Made by a program: the position numbers and the translations under genes. The notes beneath the pieces are model-generated. The model worked only from the letters and a program-made list of their open reading frames with translations. It had not been told where the DNA came from and ran no database searches. Positions 11,547 to 21,488 of a stretch of 64,000 nucleotides of DNA are shown piece after piece (within the stretch, counting starts at the first letter, position 1; the number at the start of each line of letters is the position of its first letter). Origin of the DNA: Paracoccus saliphilus (GTDB lineage Bacteria; Pseudomonadota; Alphaproteobacteria; Rhodobacterales; Rhodobacteraceae); contig NZ_CP067140.1 of the NCBI RefSeq assembly GCF_028553805.1, forward strand, positions 1 to 64,000, read 5' to 3'.

Positions 11547-12203
11547 ATGCAAACAGATCGCGAAACCCTGCTGAATGCGGCGCTCGACCACGTTCCGTTC
11601 GAAGGAATGAATGATCGTGCCCTGCTGGCAGGGGCTGCGGATATCGACATGCCCGAATCGCTCGCCCGTGTGCACTTTCCTCAGGGAGGGGCTGGATTGG
11701 CCGCGGCTTATCACCGTCGGGCGGATGCCCAATTGCGTGAGTGGTTGACCGAGGTGTCGCCACAAGGACGCTTTCGTGACCGAATAGCGGATGCTGTCTG
11801 GCATCGCTTGTCGCTGGTACAGCCAGAGCTGGTGCGCGCCGGCGCCGCGACATTGGCGCTACCTGGAAATGCGGCGCTCGGGACCCGCTTGGTGTGGGAG
11901 ACAGCGGATGCGATCTGGTCCGGGCTTGGCGATAGCTCGGATGACGCAAACTGGTATAGCAAGCGCGCGACCCTCTCGGCCGTGGTCGGGGCAACGGTTC
12001 TGTTTTGGCTGGGAGACGAATCTGATTATCAGGCAGAGACCCGGGCTTTTCTTGACCGTCGGATCGATGGTGTGATGCGGTTCGAAAAGACAAAGGCATC
12101 ACTGCGCAAGATTCCGGGCGCCGAGTCGCTCGGAAATCTGGCTTTCGGTTGGATACGCGCGCCACGTCAACGTAACCTGCCCGGAAAGATGCAGACAAAA
12201 TAA
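11547..12203 (+). CDS. coq9: COQ9-family ubiquinone biosynthesis protein
   Basis: Lipid-binding accessory factor that supports ring hydroxylation in ubiquinone synthesis in mitochondria; bacterial homologues are TetR-fold proteins without DNA-binding function. The 218-residue product carries the family core LALPGNAALGTRLVWETADAIW (quoted here only as positions about 103-124), then a DDANWYSKRATLSAVVGAT segment (about 132-150) and the RIDGVMRFEKTK motif. Only 9 bp separate it from the downstream quinone oxidoreductase, so the two are probably cotranscribed. Confidence 0.88.
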   Translation: MQTDRETLLNAALDHVPFEGMNDRALLAGAADIDMPESLARVHFPQGGAGLAAAYHRRADAQLREWLTEVSPQGRFRDRIADAVWHRLSLVQPELVRAGAATLALPGNAALGTRLVWETADAIWSGLGDSSDDANWYSKRATLSAVVGATVLFWLGDESDYQAETRAFLDRRIDGVMRFEKTKASLRKIPGAESLGNLAFGWIRAPRQRNLPGKMQTK

Positions 12204-12212
12204 GGAAGCACC

Positions 12213-13202
12213 ATGTTCTCCGACACGATGAAAGCTATCGAGATTGCCACGCCGGGTGACGCGGATGCGCTGCGAGTAACTGGCCGGCCCGTACCGGTGC
12301 CCGGACATGATCAGATCCTGATCAAGGTCGCTTATGCCGGTGTGAACCGTCCGGATGTTCTGCAGCGTCAGGGAGCTTATGCACCGCCTCCGGGCGCTTC
12401 GGATTTGCCGGGATTGGAAGCGTCGGGCGAGGTAGTCGGGGTTGGTGCAGGGGTAACCCGCTGGCGCAAGGGCGAAAAGGTGACTGCGCTGTTGCCAGGG
12501 GGCGGCTATGCGGAATATGCGGTTTGCAATGCCGATCATGCCTTGGCGATTCCCGAAGGAATGGGACTGCGTGAGGCCGCTTGTCTGCCCGAAACGGCCT
12601 TCACCGTGTGGTCCAACGTCGTTGCCCGCGGCGGATTGCAGGCAGGCGAGCGGTTTCTGGTCCATGGCGGCACCTCCGGTATCGGCATGATGGCGATTCA
12701 GATCGCGCGTGCGCTTGGCGCTCGGGTTTGGGCGACTGCGGGAAGCGAGGAAAAATGCGCGGCGATCACCAAGATCGGGGCAAGCGCGATCAACTATCGC
12801 GAAGAGGATTTCGTTCAGCAGGTAACTGCCGAAGGTGGCGCCGATTTGATCCTCGACATGGTCGGTGGAAGCTATATTCCACGCAACATCAAGGCATTGG
12901 CAAATGATGGCCGATTGGTCATGATCGCCTTTCTCGAGGGGCCGAAGGTCGAGCAGAACTTTGCCCAGATCATGGTGAAGCGACTGACCGTCACCGGCTC
13001 GACCCTGCGGCCGCAATCGGATACGGCAAAGGCTGAAATTGCACAGGCGCTGCGCGACCGGCTCTGGCCCTTGATAGAATCAGGCGCGGTCAATGTAACC
13101 ATCGACAGCGAATTTGCCTTGAAAGATGCCGCGGATGCTCATCGCCGGATGGAGAGTAGCGGGCATATCGGCAAGATCGTTCTGAAAGTTTCAGACGATT
13201 GA
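12213..13202 (+). CDS. Zinc-free NAD(P)H quinone oxidoreductase (PIG3/Qor family)
   Basis: Medium-chain dehydrogenase/reductase that lacks the catalytic zinc cysteines. The 329-residue product has a GroES-like N-terminal domain (AYAGVNRPDVLQRQG about 44-58, LPGLEASGEVVGVG about 68-81) and a Rossmann domain with FLVHGGTSGIGMMAIQ (about 148-163) that binds NADPH. An AAGGAAG ribosome site precedes the ATG. Together with coq9 it suggests a quinone-related unit, though its substrate is not proven. Confidence 0.9.
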   Translation: MFSDTMKAIEIATPGDADALRVTGRPVPVPGHDQILIKVAYAGVNRPDVLQRQGAYAPPPGASDLPGLEASGEVVGVGAGVTRWRKGEKVTALLPGGGYAEYAVCNADHALAIPEGMGLREAACLPETAFTVWSNVVARGGLQAGERFLVHGGTSGIGMMAIQIARALGARVWATAGSEEKCAAITKIGASAINYREEDFVQQVTAEGGADLILDMVGGSYIPRNIKALANDGRLVMIAFLEGPKVEQNFAQIMVKRLTVTGSTLRPQSDTAKAEIAQALRDRLWPLIESGAVNVTIDSEFALKDAADAHRRMESSGHIGKIVLKVSDD

Positions 13203-13227
13203 TCCGCCTCCGTGGCTGGTTGCCCCT

Positions 13228-14427
13228 CTATCCCGTCTTGTCGTGATAGAGGGCGGCAGCCAGTCCCGCTCGCCGCCCGGTTGCGAGACACCCGGTGATC
13301 AGGTAACCGCCGGTTGGTGCCTCCCAATCCAGCATTTCACCAGCGACGAAAACGCCGGGGAGTGCTCTCAGTTGCAAATCCGGGGCCATGGCGCTTCCGG
13401 TGATGCCTCCCGCTGCCGAGATTGCGTGGTCCAAACCCATCGTACCATCGTGGCGCAGAGGCAAGGCTCTGGCCAGTTTCGCCCAATCTGATGCTTTCAC
13501 GGGCCAGGGCTGGCCCCATTCCAACAGTATAGCCGTCTTTACCGGCTCACCAAGCACCCGGCGCAGCCAGTTGCCGATCGAGAGTTTGCCTTTGGGCTTT
13601 CCGAAACGCTGCTCAACGGCGGTTTGATCCAGATCCGGAAACAGATCGACTTTTGCTTCCATTCCGTTCCGGATTTGCGCGGCAATCTCGTAAACACCGC
13701 CACCTTCGATGCCAGTGCTGGTAATGACCCATTCTCCACGGGCTATCTGAGGTCCCGCATGGATTGCGACCCCTTTAACCGCCGATCCGAAATGCCGCTG
13801 CATGGCGGCTGACCAATGAACCTGCAGCCCCATATTCGCGGGTTGAAACCGAGCGAGATCCACCCCGGAGGCCTCTAGCATGGGTGTCCAGCTGGCATCG
13901 GAGCCCAAGCGAGGCCAGCTTGCTCCACCCAAGGCCAGGACGGTTACCGATGGGGCTAGCGTCCTCTTACCTTCGAATGTCGAAAAGTGGAAACCATTCT
14001 CGAGACCGATCCATTTCCAACGCGTCCGCAGCTCTACCCCCGCTTCTCGCAATCGAGCCAGCCACAAGCGGAGCAATGGCGACGCTTTCATACCCACTGG
14101 AAACACACGTCCGGTCGAGCCGGTGAACAACTCGATTCCCAGTCCTTGCGCCCAATCCCTGACCTCGTTCGGCCCGAAATCGGGTTCCTCGGTATCCCAA
14201 TATCCCAACGCCTCACGGGCACCGCCACTGAAACGCCTGATGAAATCCGGGAAAGGCTCGTCCTTGGTCAGGTTCAGGCCCGATTTGCCTGCCATCAGGA
14301 ATTTTCGGGCAGGTGTTGGCATGGCCTCGGTAATCACGACGTGCCGCCCAGCTTCGGCGAGTGTTTCGGCCGCCATCAACCCGGCAGGTCCGGCTCCGAT
14401 GACCAACGCGTCGATCCGTTCGGTCAC
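13228..14427 (-). CDS. HI0933/YhiN-type FAD-dependent flavoprotein
   Basis: 399-residue flavoprotein of the BaiN/RdsA-HI0933 family, near the TIGR03862 branch. The N-terminus binds FAD through VIGAGPAGLMAAETLAEAG (about 8-26), followed by the family block PARKFLMAGKSGLNLTK; the C-terminal FAD motif FVAGEMLDWEAPTGGYLI is also present. Physiological substrate unknown; relatives are predicted oxidoreductases. The start codon is GTG inside a GTGA overlap with the holA stop, so it is the distal gene of the leuS-lptE-holA transcript. Confidence 0.88.
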   Translation of the reverse strand: MTERIDALVIGAGPAGLMAAETLAEAGRHVVITEAMPTPARKFLMAGKSGLNLTKDEPFPDFIRRFSGGAREALGYWDTEEPDFGPNEVRDWAQGLGIELFTGSTGRVFPVGMKASPLLRLWLARLREAGVELRTRWKWIGLENGFHFSTFEGKRTLAPSVTVLALGGASWPRLGSDASWTPMLEASGVDLARFQPANMGLQVHWSAAMQRHFGSAVKGVAIHAGPQIARGEWVITSTGIEGGGVYEIAAQIRNGMEAKVDLFPDLDQTAVEQRFGKPKGKLSIGNWLRRVLGEPVKTAILLEWGQPWPVKASDWAKLARALPLRHDGTMGLDHAISAAGGITGSAMAPDLQLRALPGVFVAGEMLDWEAPTGGYLITGCLATGRRAGLAAALYHDKTG

Positions 14428-15452
14428 CGCCTGCCTCGATTGCTCATTGCCAACCGGATCAGGGTTCGCTCCATCAGGGCCATCTGTGGCGCCCGGCTGG
14501 AGCTTCGCAGCGTCAGGTCGGTGGTCAGCAATTGCGAAATCGCCTCTTCCAAGGGGGCCACACCCCAGTTCTGAGCTTGCCGGGTCATTCGTTCACGGCG
14601 AGGTCCGAAAACCGGAGGGCGCATTCGTGACAACCCGGCTCCCGGTCCTTGCGGGTCCGCTGCGGCCATATGTAACGCCCGGAAATGCCTGAGGGCGGCA
14701 ATGCACAGACTGACCGGTGTGATGCCCTGTCCCTCGATGCGCCGCATCAAGGGGCCGAATTCGTCTGAACGTCCCTCGGCGACCACATGCAGTAATTCGT
14801 CCATTTCCGCTTCGATCGTCGCGGGTGTGTTCAAGGCGATCTCGGCCGGAGTCAGGGGGGTCGAATCACCGTATTTGTAAAGCCCAATCTTCTCGATGGT
14901 CTGGCGCATGTCGCCGGGGTCCAGGGCGCGGGCCAATGTCATCAGATCGCGCATGGCATCACGAGGCACCTCGCGCAGACCGGAGGCTGCCAGCCATTGG
15001 GCGATCTCTTCTTCGCCAGGCGGATCGTCATAAATTGGCGCGACAACAGCCTGCTTATGCGGTTCGAACAATTTGCGAAGCGCCGAGGATTTTGCCAATC
15101 CACCGGCGGTAATCACGATCACCGCATCGCCGGGTTGCCAAGCCTCCAACGCCGCACGGATCGCATCAGCGCCACTGTCTGGCGTGTCTTCGACCAATAC
15201 GACTCGGGGTCCGGGGAAAAAGCCGACCTCCTTGATGGCATCCATCAATGTGGCGGGATCTTTTTTCAACCCTGATCCGCCCAAGCGGGTCAGCCGCATC
15301 TCTTCGTCGGCATTCTCACCAACCAGTGACGCGACCGCTTCGGCCCGTTTCAGCACCACGCGCATCGCATCCTGACCATAGATCAGCAAGGCCGGACGCG
15401 ACGGATCGGGCCGCGCGAGGTAGCGGGCGATTTCTCCGCCCTTCAGATTCAT
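14424..15452 (-). CDS. holA: DNA polymerase III delta subunit
   Basis: Clamp-loader subunit that opens the beta ring. The 342-residue product starts [20 protein letters not shown] and shows the family pattern ALLIYGQDAMRVVLKRAEAV, a degenerate AAA+ core and a helical C-terminal collar. It overlaps lptE upstream and the HI0933-type flavoprotein downstream by 4 nt each. The leuS-lptE-holA order is widely conserved in proteobacteria and supports the call. Confidence 0.95.
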   Translation of the reverse strand: MNLKGGEIARYLARPDPSRPALLIYGQDAMRVVLKRAEAVASLVGENADEEMRLTRLGGSGLKKDPATLMDAIKEVGFFPGPRVVLVEDTPDSGADAIRAALEAWQPGDAVIVITAGGLAKSSALRKLFEPHKQAVVAPIYDDPPGEEEIAQWLAASGLREVPRDAMRDLMTLARALDPGDMRQTIEKIGLYKYGDSTPLTPAEIALNTPATIEAEMDELLHVVAEGRSDEFGPLMRRIEGQGITPVSLCIAALRHFRALHMAAADPQGPGAGLSRMRPPVFGPRRERMTRQAQNWGVAPLEEAISQLLTTDLTLRSSSRAPQMALMERTLIRLAMSNRGRR

Positions 15453-15946
15453 GTCTCGGGCAAGGCGGCAGAGGCCGCCAGCAATCGTGTGACCACCTGA
15501 TCGGCGAGCATCCGAGCCAGCCGTTCCCGCGCATCACGTTCGGCGCTGAGGGTGGCGATGGTGGTTCCCGTGGTGGAATAGGAGGTAAAGCTGCTGACCC
15601 GCCCCGATGCCAACACCTTGCCCGAGCTTTCCTTGAGCGAGAAATCCGCAGTACCGTTAAGCGAATAGCGGGTGGTGACCTCGTCGGGCGTGATCGCCTG
15701 CGGCACCACACCGATACTGACGAGATAGTCGAGATCGTACAGCGCCTGCCCGTCCGGCCCCAGCCTTTCGGCCAACCGGCGGTTGAAGGCGAAATCCTCG
15801 TAGGTCTTCGGATCGCGGGGCCGGATCTTGCCAAGCAGCCGATCACCCGCGCCTCCGGGGCCATAGACCGGGGTCAATCCGCAGGCGGTCAAGGCCAGCA
15901 CGCCTGCAAGGGCTGCGCGCCGGGTAAGGCGATCAGGCAACGACAT
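15449..15946 (-). CDS. lptE: LPS-assembly lipoprotein LptE
   Basis: Outer-membrane lipoprotein that plugs the LptD barrel during lipopolysaccharide export. The 165-residue product has a short signal with lipobox LTAC (residues 19-22, Cys22 lipidated), then CGLTPVYG, the conserved start of mature LptE. The ATG at 15946 was chosen over the in-frame TTG at 15952; it overlaps the leuS 3' end by 14 nt. Its ATGA overlap with holA suggests coupled translation. Confidence 0.92.
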   Translation of the reverse strand: MSLPDRLTRRAALAGVLALTACGLTPVYGPGGAGDRLLGKIRPRDPKTYEDFAFNRRLAERLGPDGQALYDLDYLVSIGVVPQAITPDEVTTRYSLNGTADFSLKESSGKVLASGRVSSFTSYSTTGTTIATLSAERDARERLARMLADQVVTRLLAASAALPET

Positions 15947-18470
15947 TGACAATCCGTCCCGGCACGACGATCAGTTTCTTGGGTGTCGCGCCATCAAGAA
16001 AGCGCCGCACGGTATCATCCGCCAGCACCAGCGCTTCGATCTGGTCCTTGGGCATGTCCTTGGCCACGCTGATCTCGGCCCGGCGCTTGCCATTGATCTG
16101 GATGGGGAGGGTCACGGTGTCATCCTCCAGCATCGCGGGATCCGCCTTGGGCCAATCGGTATCGACAACCATGCCCTGACCGCCCGCCATCGCCCAGATA
16201 TCCTCGGCCATATGCGGGACCATCGGTGCCATCAACTGCGCCATGATCCGCAAGACAGCCCTCCTTGATTCACCGCCTGCCTTGGATTTCCCCACTGCAT
16301 TGGCCAGTTCATAGAGCTTGGCAACGGCCTTGTTGAACGCAAAGCTTTCAATGGATTTGGTCACATCGGCAATCGCCCGGTGCGCGGCACGGGTCAGGTC
16401 CGGATCATCCCCATCTTCGCCAACCTCTTCGGCAAGGCGCCAGACTCGTGACAGGAACTTGTTCGCGGCCTCCGCCCCTGCGGCGGTCCATTCGACGTCA
16501 CGTTCAGGCGGGCTGTCGGAGAGCATGAACCAGCGTGCGGTATCGGCTCCGAAGCTGGATACAATATTGACCGGATCGACGACATTCTTCTTGGATTTCG
16601 ACATCTTGGCCGAGGGAACGGTTTCGACCTCCGTTCCATCTGCCAGTTTCCCGTCGGTTACATCATCGGGCAAGTGATAGATCGGCCGGCCTCGTTCGTC
16701 GCGAGTCTGGTAGATCTCATGCGTCACCATGCCTTGTGTGAACAGCGCGTTGAATGGTTCTTTTGCCGTTTCCGGCAGATGGCCAGTCTTGACCATCGCC
16801 CGCGCGAAAAAGCGGGAATAGAGCAGGTGCAGGATCGCGTGTTCTATCCCACCGATATACTGATCCACATTCATCCAGTAATCGGCGTCCGCCCGGTTTG
16901 TCGGCTTGTCCGCATGGGGCGAAGTGAAGCGCGCGAAATACCACGAGGAATCCACGAAAGTGTCCATCGTGTCAGTCTCGCGCAGCGCCTTGCCCCCGCA
17001 TTGCGGGCAGGTGGTCTGCCGCCATGCCAAGTGCCGGTCCAGAGGATTGCCCGGCTGCTCGAAGCTAACATCCTGCGGTAACAGCACCGGTAGATTTTCC
17101 TTTGCTTCGGGCACTGTGCCGCAAGCCTCGCAATGCACGACCGGTATAGGGCAGCCCCAATAGCGCTGCCGGGAGATACCCCAGTCACGCAGCCGGAACT
17201 TGGTCACGCCTTCGCCATAGCCCGCTGCTTCGGCATGGGCGATCGCGGCGTCGACGGCGACCTCGCCAGTCTGGTCGGTCTCGCCCGCGAAACCGCGGAC
17301 ATAGGTGACGGGCTCGGATTTCAGGGGGACATATGGCGCCGTGGCAACCATCGCATCGGCCTGTGCCAGGTCCATGCCGCGTTCCCCGAAGGTCGCACGG
17401 ATCGGCAGACCGTATTTGCAGGCGAACTCGTGGTCGCGCTCGTCATGGGCAGGCGAGCCGAAGATTGCACCGGTTCCGTAATCCATCAGCACGAAATTCG
17501 CAATCCAGATCGGCAGTTTCCAATCCGGATCAAGCGGATGGTGAGCTGTTAGCCCGGTGTCGAAACCCATCTTGGGCGCCGTCTCGATTGCTTCTTCGGT
17601 GGTGCCGATGCGGCGGCATTCCTCGCAGAACTCTGCGATATCCGCATTGTCCTTTGCCAATGCCCTGATCATCGGATGATCCGGAGACATTGCCAGAAAA
17701 GAGGCACCCATCAAGGTGTCGGGGCGGGTCGTGTAAACCTCGATTGCGTCGAACCCATCAGGCGCATCATCCGTCGCAAATCCGAATTGCAGCCCGCGGG
17801 ATTTGCCGATCCAGTTCTGCTGCATCAGGCGCACCTTGTCGGGCCAGCCTGTCAGCCCGTCCAGTGCGTCCAGCAACTCCTCGGAATAATCCGAGATGCG
17901 AAAGAACCATTGCGTCAGTTCCTTTCGCTCGACCTCCGCGCCCGAGCGCCACCCTTTGCCGTCGATCACCTGTTCATTTGCCAGCACGGTCATGTCGACC
18001 GGGTCCCAGTTGACCATGGCCGATTTGCGGGTGATCAGCCCGGCATCTAGGAAATCCAGGAACAATGCCTGTTGCTGCGCAACATAATCATCGTCACAGG
18101 TGGCGAATTCCCGGCTCCAGTCGATGGACAGGCCCAGTGGCTTCAACTGATCGCGCATGGTGGCGATGTTGCCATATGTCCAGTCGCGGGGATGGCCGCC
18201 CTGTTCCATTGCGGCGTTTTCGGCGGGCATGCCGAAGGCGTCCCAGCCCATCGGGTGCAGCACGTTGAAACCCTGGGCACGTTTGAACCGTGCCACGACA
18301 TCGCCCATGGTATAGTTGCGCACATGTCCCATATGGATGCGCCCGGAGGGATAGGGAAACATCTCCAGCACGTAATATTTGGGCCGCTCGTCACGGATGG
18401 CGGTAAAGCTGCCGGCATCGGCCCAGGCTTTCTGCCATCGGGCTTCGCTGCTGGAGGGATCATAGGGCAT
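15933..18470 (-). CDS. leuS: Leucyl-tRNA synthetase
   Basis: Class I synthetase charging tRNA-Leu, with an editing domain. The 845-residue product has the HIGH-type motif HMGH at 46-49, a large CP1 editing insert around residues 220-420 ([12 protein letters not shown]), and the KMSKS loop (AKMSKSKKN, about 619-627), ending in the anticodon-binding and C-terminal domains. An AGGTC site lies just before the ATG. It is preceded on the same strand by a DUF3576 lipoprotein gene 84 bp upstream. Confidence 0.98.
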   Translation of the reverse strand: MPYDPSSSEARWQKAWADAGSFTAIRDERPKYYVLEMFPYPSGRIHMGHVRNYTMGDVVARFKRAQGFNVLHPMGWDAFGMPAENAAMEQGGHPRDWTYGNIATMRDQLKPLGLSIDWSREFATCDDDYVAQQQALFLDFLDAGLITRKSAMVNWDPVDMTVLANEQVIDGKGWRSGAEVERKELTQWFFRISDYSEELLDALDGLTGWPDKVRLMQQNWIGKSRGLQFGFATDDAPDGFDAIEVYTTRPDTLMGASFLAMSPDHPMIRALAKDNADIAEFCEECRRIGTTEEAIETAPKMGFDTGLTAHHPLDPDWKLPIWIANFVLMDYGTGAIFGSPAHDERDHEFACKYGLPIRATFGERGMDLAQADAMVATAPYVPLKSEPVTYVRGFAGETDQTGEVAVDAAIAHAEAAGYGEGVTKFRLRDWGISRQRYWGCPIPVVHCEACGTVPEAKENLPVLLPQDVSFEQPGNPLDRHLAWRQTTCPQCGGKALRETDTMDTFVDSSWYFARFTSPHADKPTNRADADYWMNVDQYIGGIEHAILHLLYSRFFARAMVKTGHLPETAKEPFNALFTQGMVTHEIYQTRDERGRPIYHLPDDVTDGKLADGTEVETVPSAKMSKSKKNVVDPVNIVSSFGADTARWFMLSDSPPERDVEWTAAGAEAANKFLSRVWRLAEEVGEDGDDPDLTRAAHRAIADVTKSIESFAFNKAVAKLYELANAVGKSKAGGESRRAVLRIMAQLMAPMVPHMAEDIWAMAGGQGMVVDTDWPKADPAMLEDDTVTLPIQINGKRRAEISVAKDMPKDQIEALVLADDTVRRFLDGATPKKLIVVPGRIVNVVA

Positions 18471-18554
18471 ATCGGACCTCGGGCGTCGTCATTCACTTGC
18501 CGCAGGATGTATACGGCAGGCGAGGTCAGGTCCAGTGGCGCAACTTGGTGCTAC

Positions 18555-19034
18555 CTACAGCTTGCCGTCGCGGATACGCATTTGCCGCGCACGGGTCAGG
18601 ATCGCGTCCTCGACGGCCCGAACCGTTCCCGGCGCCACGGACGCCCCGCCGGGACCTTGTAGCGACAGTTTGAGCGCGCGAGCGTCCATCGCCGGATCGC
18701 TGATCTTGACGGTGGCGCGATAGGACCGGCCACCACCCGGCGGTGTGCCATAGCCGGTCACGATAACCCCGGTGAACGGATCGACGGACTGGATGGGCAG
18801 GAAATTCAGCACATCGAGACTGGCATTCCAGAGGTATTTGTTGACCGCGACGGTCGTGTTGGGATTCGTCCTGTTGCCGAAGACGTCCCAGATCGTGGTC
18901 TGTCGGGCATCGGCACGCATGTCCGGCTCGATCGGGCCGTTGCTGGAATTGCCTTGGCCGCCGCCGCCGCATGCGGCAAGGCCGACGCAAAGCGTGGAAA
19001 CGATCATCAATTGCGCTGCGCCTACCGTCTTCAT
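18555..19034 (-). CDS. DUF3576-domain lipoprotein
   Basis: 159-residue predicted lipoprotein. The N-terminal signal ends in the lipobox GLAAC (Cys22), followed by a glycine/asparagine linker and the DUF3576 core (TIWDVFGNRTNPNTTVAVNK about 47-66, then LDVLNFLPIQSVDPFTGVI). The family is common upstream of leuS in alphaproteobacteria; its function is not known, though the neighbouring lptE hints at envelope work. The ATG at 19034 is chosen because it gives the signal peptide. Confidence 0.88.
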   Translation of the reverse strand: MKTVGAAQLMIVSTLCVGLAACGGGGQGNSSNGPIEPDMRADARQTTIWDVFGNRTNPNTTVAVNKYLWNASLDVLNFLPIQSVDPFTGVIVTGYGTPPGGGRSYRATVKISDPAMDARALKLSLQGPGGASVAPGTVRAVEDAILTRARQMRIRDGKL

Positions 19035-19302
19035 GAAATCCCCCGGTTCTTCGCGTTGATCGCAGCTTTAGCGCGGAACCCCCCCTTGCGACAAGCGCCT
19101 TGGCAATGCCCGGATGGAGCCGCATTTACAAGATAGCCACGGCGCAACCGGAAAGTGTGGCGCAAGTGCATCACAAAAATCGCTAATCAGTGAGCGGAAA
19201 CGGTGATTCCGTTGCATCGCGAATGTGAAAATAGGAAACACGATGCATACCCAAGGCGGTAATGCCGGTTTGGGCATCAGAGAGACAAGAGGGAACATGA
19301 CC

Positions 19303-20244
19303 ATGAAAAAGGCTCTTATCGCCTCCACCGCGCTAATCGCGACCGCCGGCTTCGCCGCCGCCGACGTGACCATCTCGGGCTACGGCCGGACCGGTGTTGT
19401 GTATCAAGAAAACTCTGGCAACGACAATGACACGACAGTCGTTTCGCGCCTGCGGATGAACATTGATGCATCGACCTCGACCGATCAGGGTCTCGAGTTC
19501 GGTGCCCGCTTCCGTCTGCAATGGGACCAGGGGGACGATAACACCGACTCGAACCCCGGCCTGCTGTATGTCACCGGCAGTGGTCTGACCGTCGAGGTTG
19601 GTAACGTTAATACCGCCATCGACAGCAGCAGCCTGATCTACGCAACCGAACTGAGCTATATGGATAACTCGGTCGGCTTCAGCGGTGTGCTTCCTGCTTT
19701 CTACGCCTACGCCGCGAAAGACTATGGTGGCGACAACAACCGCATGGGTGTGGCAGCGGAATATGTATTCGACACTCTGACCGTCCGGGGCTCTTACATC
19801 ACCGCGGATCAAGTCAATGATCTACCGGTCGGCACCGAGGAAGAATTCGGCCTGCTGGCTGAATATGTCTGGAATGATCGTCTGGAATTGTCGGGTGCAG
19901 CAACCTGGAACGGCGAGGGCATTGAGGACAACGACATCTTCTTCATCGGTGCCCGTTATGCGGTTATGGATAATGCTCGCATCGGCCTGAACTATGTCTC
20001 TTCGGAAGACTGGATGAAGGGTGACACCATTGCCATCTATGGCGACTACACGCTGGCCGATGGTCGGACCAACATCGAAGCCTATGTCGCCAATAATGAC
20101 CAGGATTACTTCGGCAAGGAAACCGACAACGCATTCGGTGTTGGTGTGAACTACGATCTGGGTGGCGCACGTCTGGGCGGTTCGATCCAGCGCGACTATG
20201 ATGAAAATGTCCGCGCCGACATGGGTCTCCGCTTCGACTTCTGA
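19303..20244 (+). CDS. Outer-membrane porin (Rhodobacter-type)
   Basis: Trimeric general-diffusion porin of the Gram-negative porin family common in Rhodobacteraceae. The 313-residue product starts MKKALIASTALIATAGFAAA (signal, cleavage after about residue 20), then DVTISGYGRTGVVYQ and repeated amphipathic beta-strands, ending LRFDF with the terminal phenylalanine needed for outer-membrane insertion. The mature part is rich in Asp, Asn and Gly. An ATG at 19297 and a longer open frame from 19225 exist; 19303 is best spaced from the AGAGGGA site. A 268-bp leader separates it from the divergent lipoprotein gene. Confidence 0.93.
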   Translation: MKKALIASTALIATAGFAAADVTISGYGRTGVVYQENSGNDNDTTVVSRLRMNIDASTSTDQGLEFGARFRLQWDQGDDNTDSNPGLLYVTGSGLTVEVGNVNTAIDSSSLIYATELSYMDNSVGFSGVLPAFYAYAAKDYGGDNNRMGVAAEYVFDTLTVRGSYITADQVNDLPVGTEEEFGLLAEYVWNDRLELSGAATWNGEGIEDNDIFFIGARYAVMDNARIGLNYVSSEDWMKGDTIAIYGDYTLADGRTNIEAYVANNDQDYFGKETDNAFGVGVNYDLGGARLGGSIQRDYDENVRADMGLRFDF

Positions 20245-20266
20245 TCGAAACAAACACCACTGTTTT

Positions 20267-20300
20267 AAAGAGCGGGCCTTGCGCCCGCTCTTTTCTTTTT
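20267..20300 (+). terminator. Rho-independent terminator of the porin gene
   Basis: Stem AAAGAGCGGGC / GCCCGCTCTTT (8 GC-rich pairs at 20270-20277 with 20283-20290, extended by three A-T pairs) with a CTTGC loop and a long T-rich tail. Confidence 0.9.
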
Positions 20301-20313
20301 GTTTTGTCGCATC

Positions 20314-20967
20314 ATGGAACTGGATGACATCAAGCGCCGCATTGCCGCGGCTGAACAGGCCGCCGGGCGCGAACCCGGTTCGGTGACGTTGATCGCCGTC
20401 AGCAAGGTGCAGCCCGCCGAGCGGGTCGAGGCCGTGCTGAACGCGGGGCAGCGCATTTTCGGCGAGAATTACGTGCAGGAGGCGCAGGGAAAATGGCCCG
20501 ATTGGCGCGGTCGTTTCGATGGTGTCTCGGTGCACATGATCGGCCCGCTGCAGTCGAACAAGGCAAAACCCGCCGTGCAGCTTTTCGATGCCATCCATAC
20601 GTTGGATCGCCTTTCGCTGGCTCGCAAGTTGGCCGCGCAGATTGCCGATCAGGGAAAAAGCCCGCAGCTATTCGTTCAGGTCAATACCGGGAACGAGCCG
20701 CAAAAGGCCGGAGTGTTGTCAGATGATTTGCTAGGATTCCTGGCCTCATGCCGGGAACTTGGGCTGTTCCCGCAAGGGCTGATGTGCATTCCGCCGGAAG
20801 ACGAGGATCCGGTTCCGCATTTCCGTTTGCTCCGGCAATTGGCCAAAGAAAGCGATGTCGAGTTGCTGTCCATGGGCATGAGCGCGGATTTCGAGGCGGC
20901 GATCGCCGAAGGCGCGACCCATGTCCGTGTCGGATCGGCCATTTTCGGAGCCCGGGATTACGGCTGA
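20314..20967 (+). CDS. YggS/PLPBP-family PLP homeostasis protein
   Basis: Single-domain alanine-racemase-fold protein that binds pyridoxal phosphate and buffers its level. 217 residues, with the PLP lysine in [13 protein letters not shown] (K about 30), [12 protein letters not shown] (about 50-61), the [10 protein letters not shown] motif (about 75-84) and the phosphate-binding [13 protein letters not shown] and VRVGSAIFG motifs. The ATG at 20314 matches family starts; it follows the porin terminator closely and has no obvious ribosome site. Its 3' end overlaps the convergent L,D-transpeptidase gene by 10 bp. Confidence 0.93.
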   Translation: MELDDIKRRIAAAEQAAGREPGSVTLIAVSKVQPAERVEAVLNAGQRIFGENYVQEAQGKWPDWRGRFDGVSVHMIGPLQSNKAKPAVQLFDAIHTLDRLSLARKLAAQIADQGKSPQLFVQVNTGNEPQKAGVLSDDLLGFLASCRELGLFPQGLMCIPPEDEDPVPHFRLLRQLAKESDVELLSMGMSADFEAAIAEGATHVRVGSAIFGARDYG

Positions 20968-21488
20968 CGCACTCTCTGGGCACCGGGAAGCGAGGCTGGA
21001 ACAATCAGACGCGTGCCGGGGGTGGCGTGCCGGGCGATCCAGATGAGGTGAGGGCGCGCGAAGGCGATACAGCCTTCGGTGCCAAAGCGAGGGCGGCGCC
21101 ATTGATGCAAGAAGATGGCGGAACCCCATCCGGGGATTGCCTCGGGCGAGTTCCAGTCGGTAGTCAGAATCAGGTCGTATAACGGATCCGGGCGGCGCAG
21201 GCATTCGTGGCTGGCAGTCAGCGGAACGCGGGCATGATGATTATAGACCGGATGGCCGGGATCGTCGCACCACAAATCGCCGGGGCCGATGGGGCGTGCC
21301 CAGGGGGCGGGGCGCGCAAGCCGGTCCGGGCGATACCAGAGGCCGGTAATCCGGTGCATGCCTGAAGGTGTGGCCTTGTCGCCCTCGTGCTTGTCCATGG
21401 TCACGCCGGTCTTGCCGATGCTGCATGGAAAAACACGCCCGAGAAAACGGATTCCCTGCGGCGTCAGGACCAGGTCCTGCGGGCTCAT
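20958..21488 (-). CDS. L,D-transpeptidase (YkuD-domain) family protein
   Basis: 176-residue YkuD-fold protein. The catalytic motif is visible as HQWRRPRFGTEGCIAF (about 127-142), with the nucleophile Cys at about 139 and the upstream His of the family, HECLRRPDPLYDL lying before it. It would form or trim 3-3 peptidoglycan cross-links or link proteins to peptidoglycan. No signal peptide is evident at the chosen ATG, which overlaps the ribA stop (ATGA), so export or a cytosolic muropeptide role remains open. Confidence 0.85.
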   Translation of the reverse strand: MSPQDLVLTPQGIRFLGRVFPCSIGKTGVTMDKHEGDKATPSGMHRITGLWYRPDRLARPAPWARPIGPGDLWCDDPGHPVYNHHARVPLTASHECLRRPDPLYDLILTTDWNSPEAIPGWGSAIFLHQWRRPRFGTEGCIAFARPHLIWIARHATPGTRLIVPASLPGAQRVRQP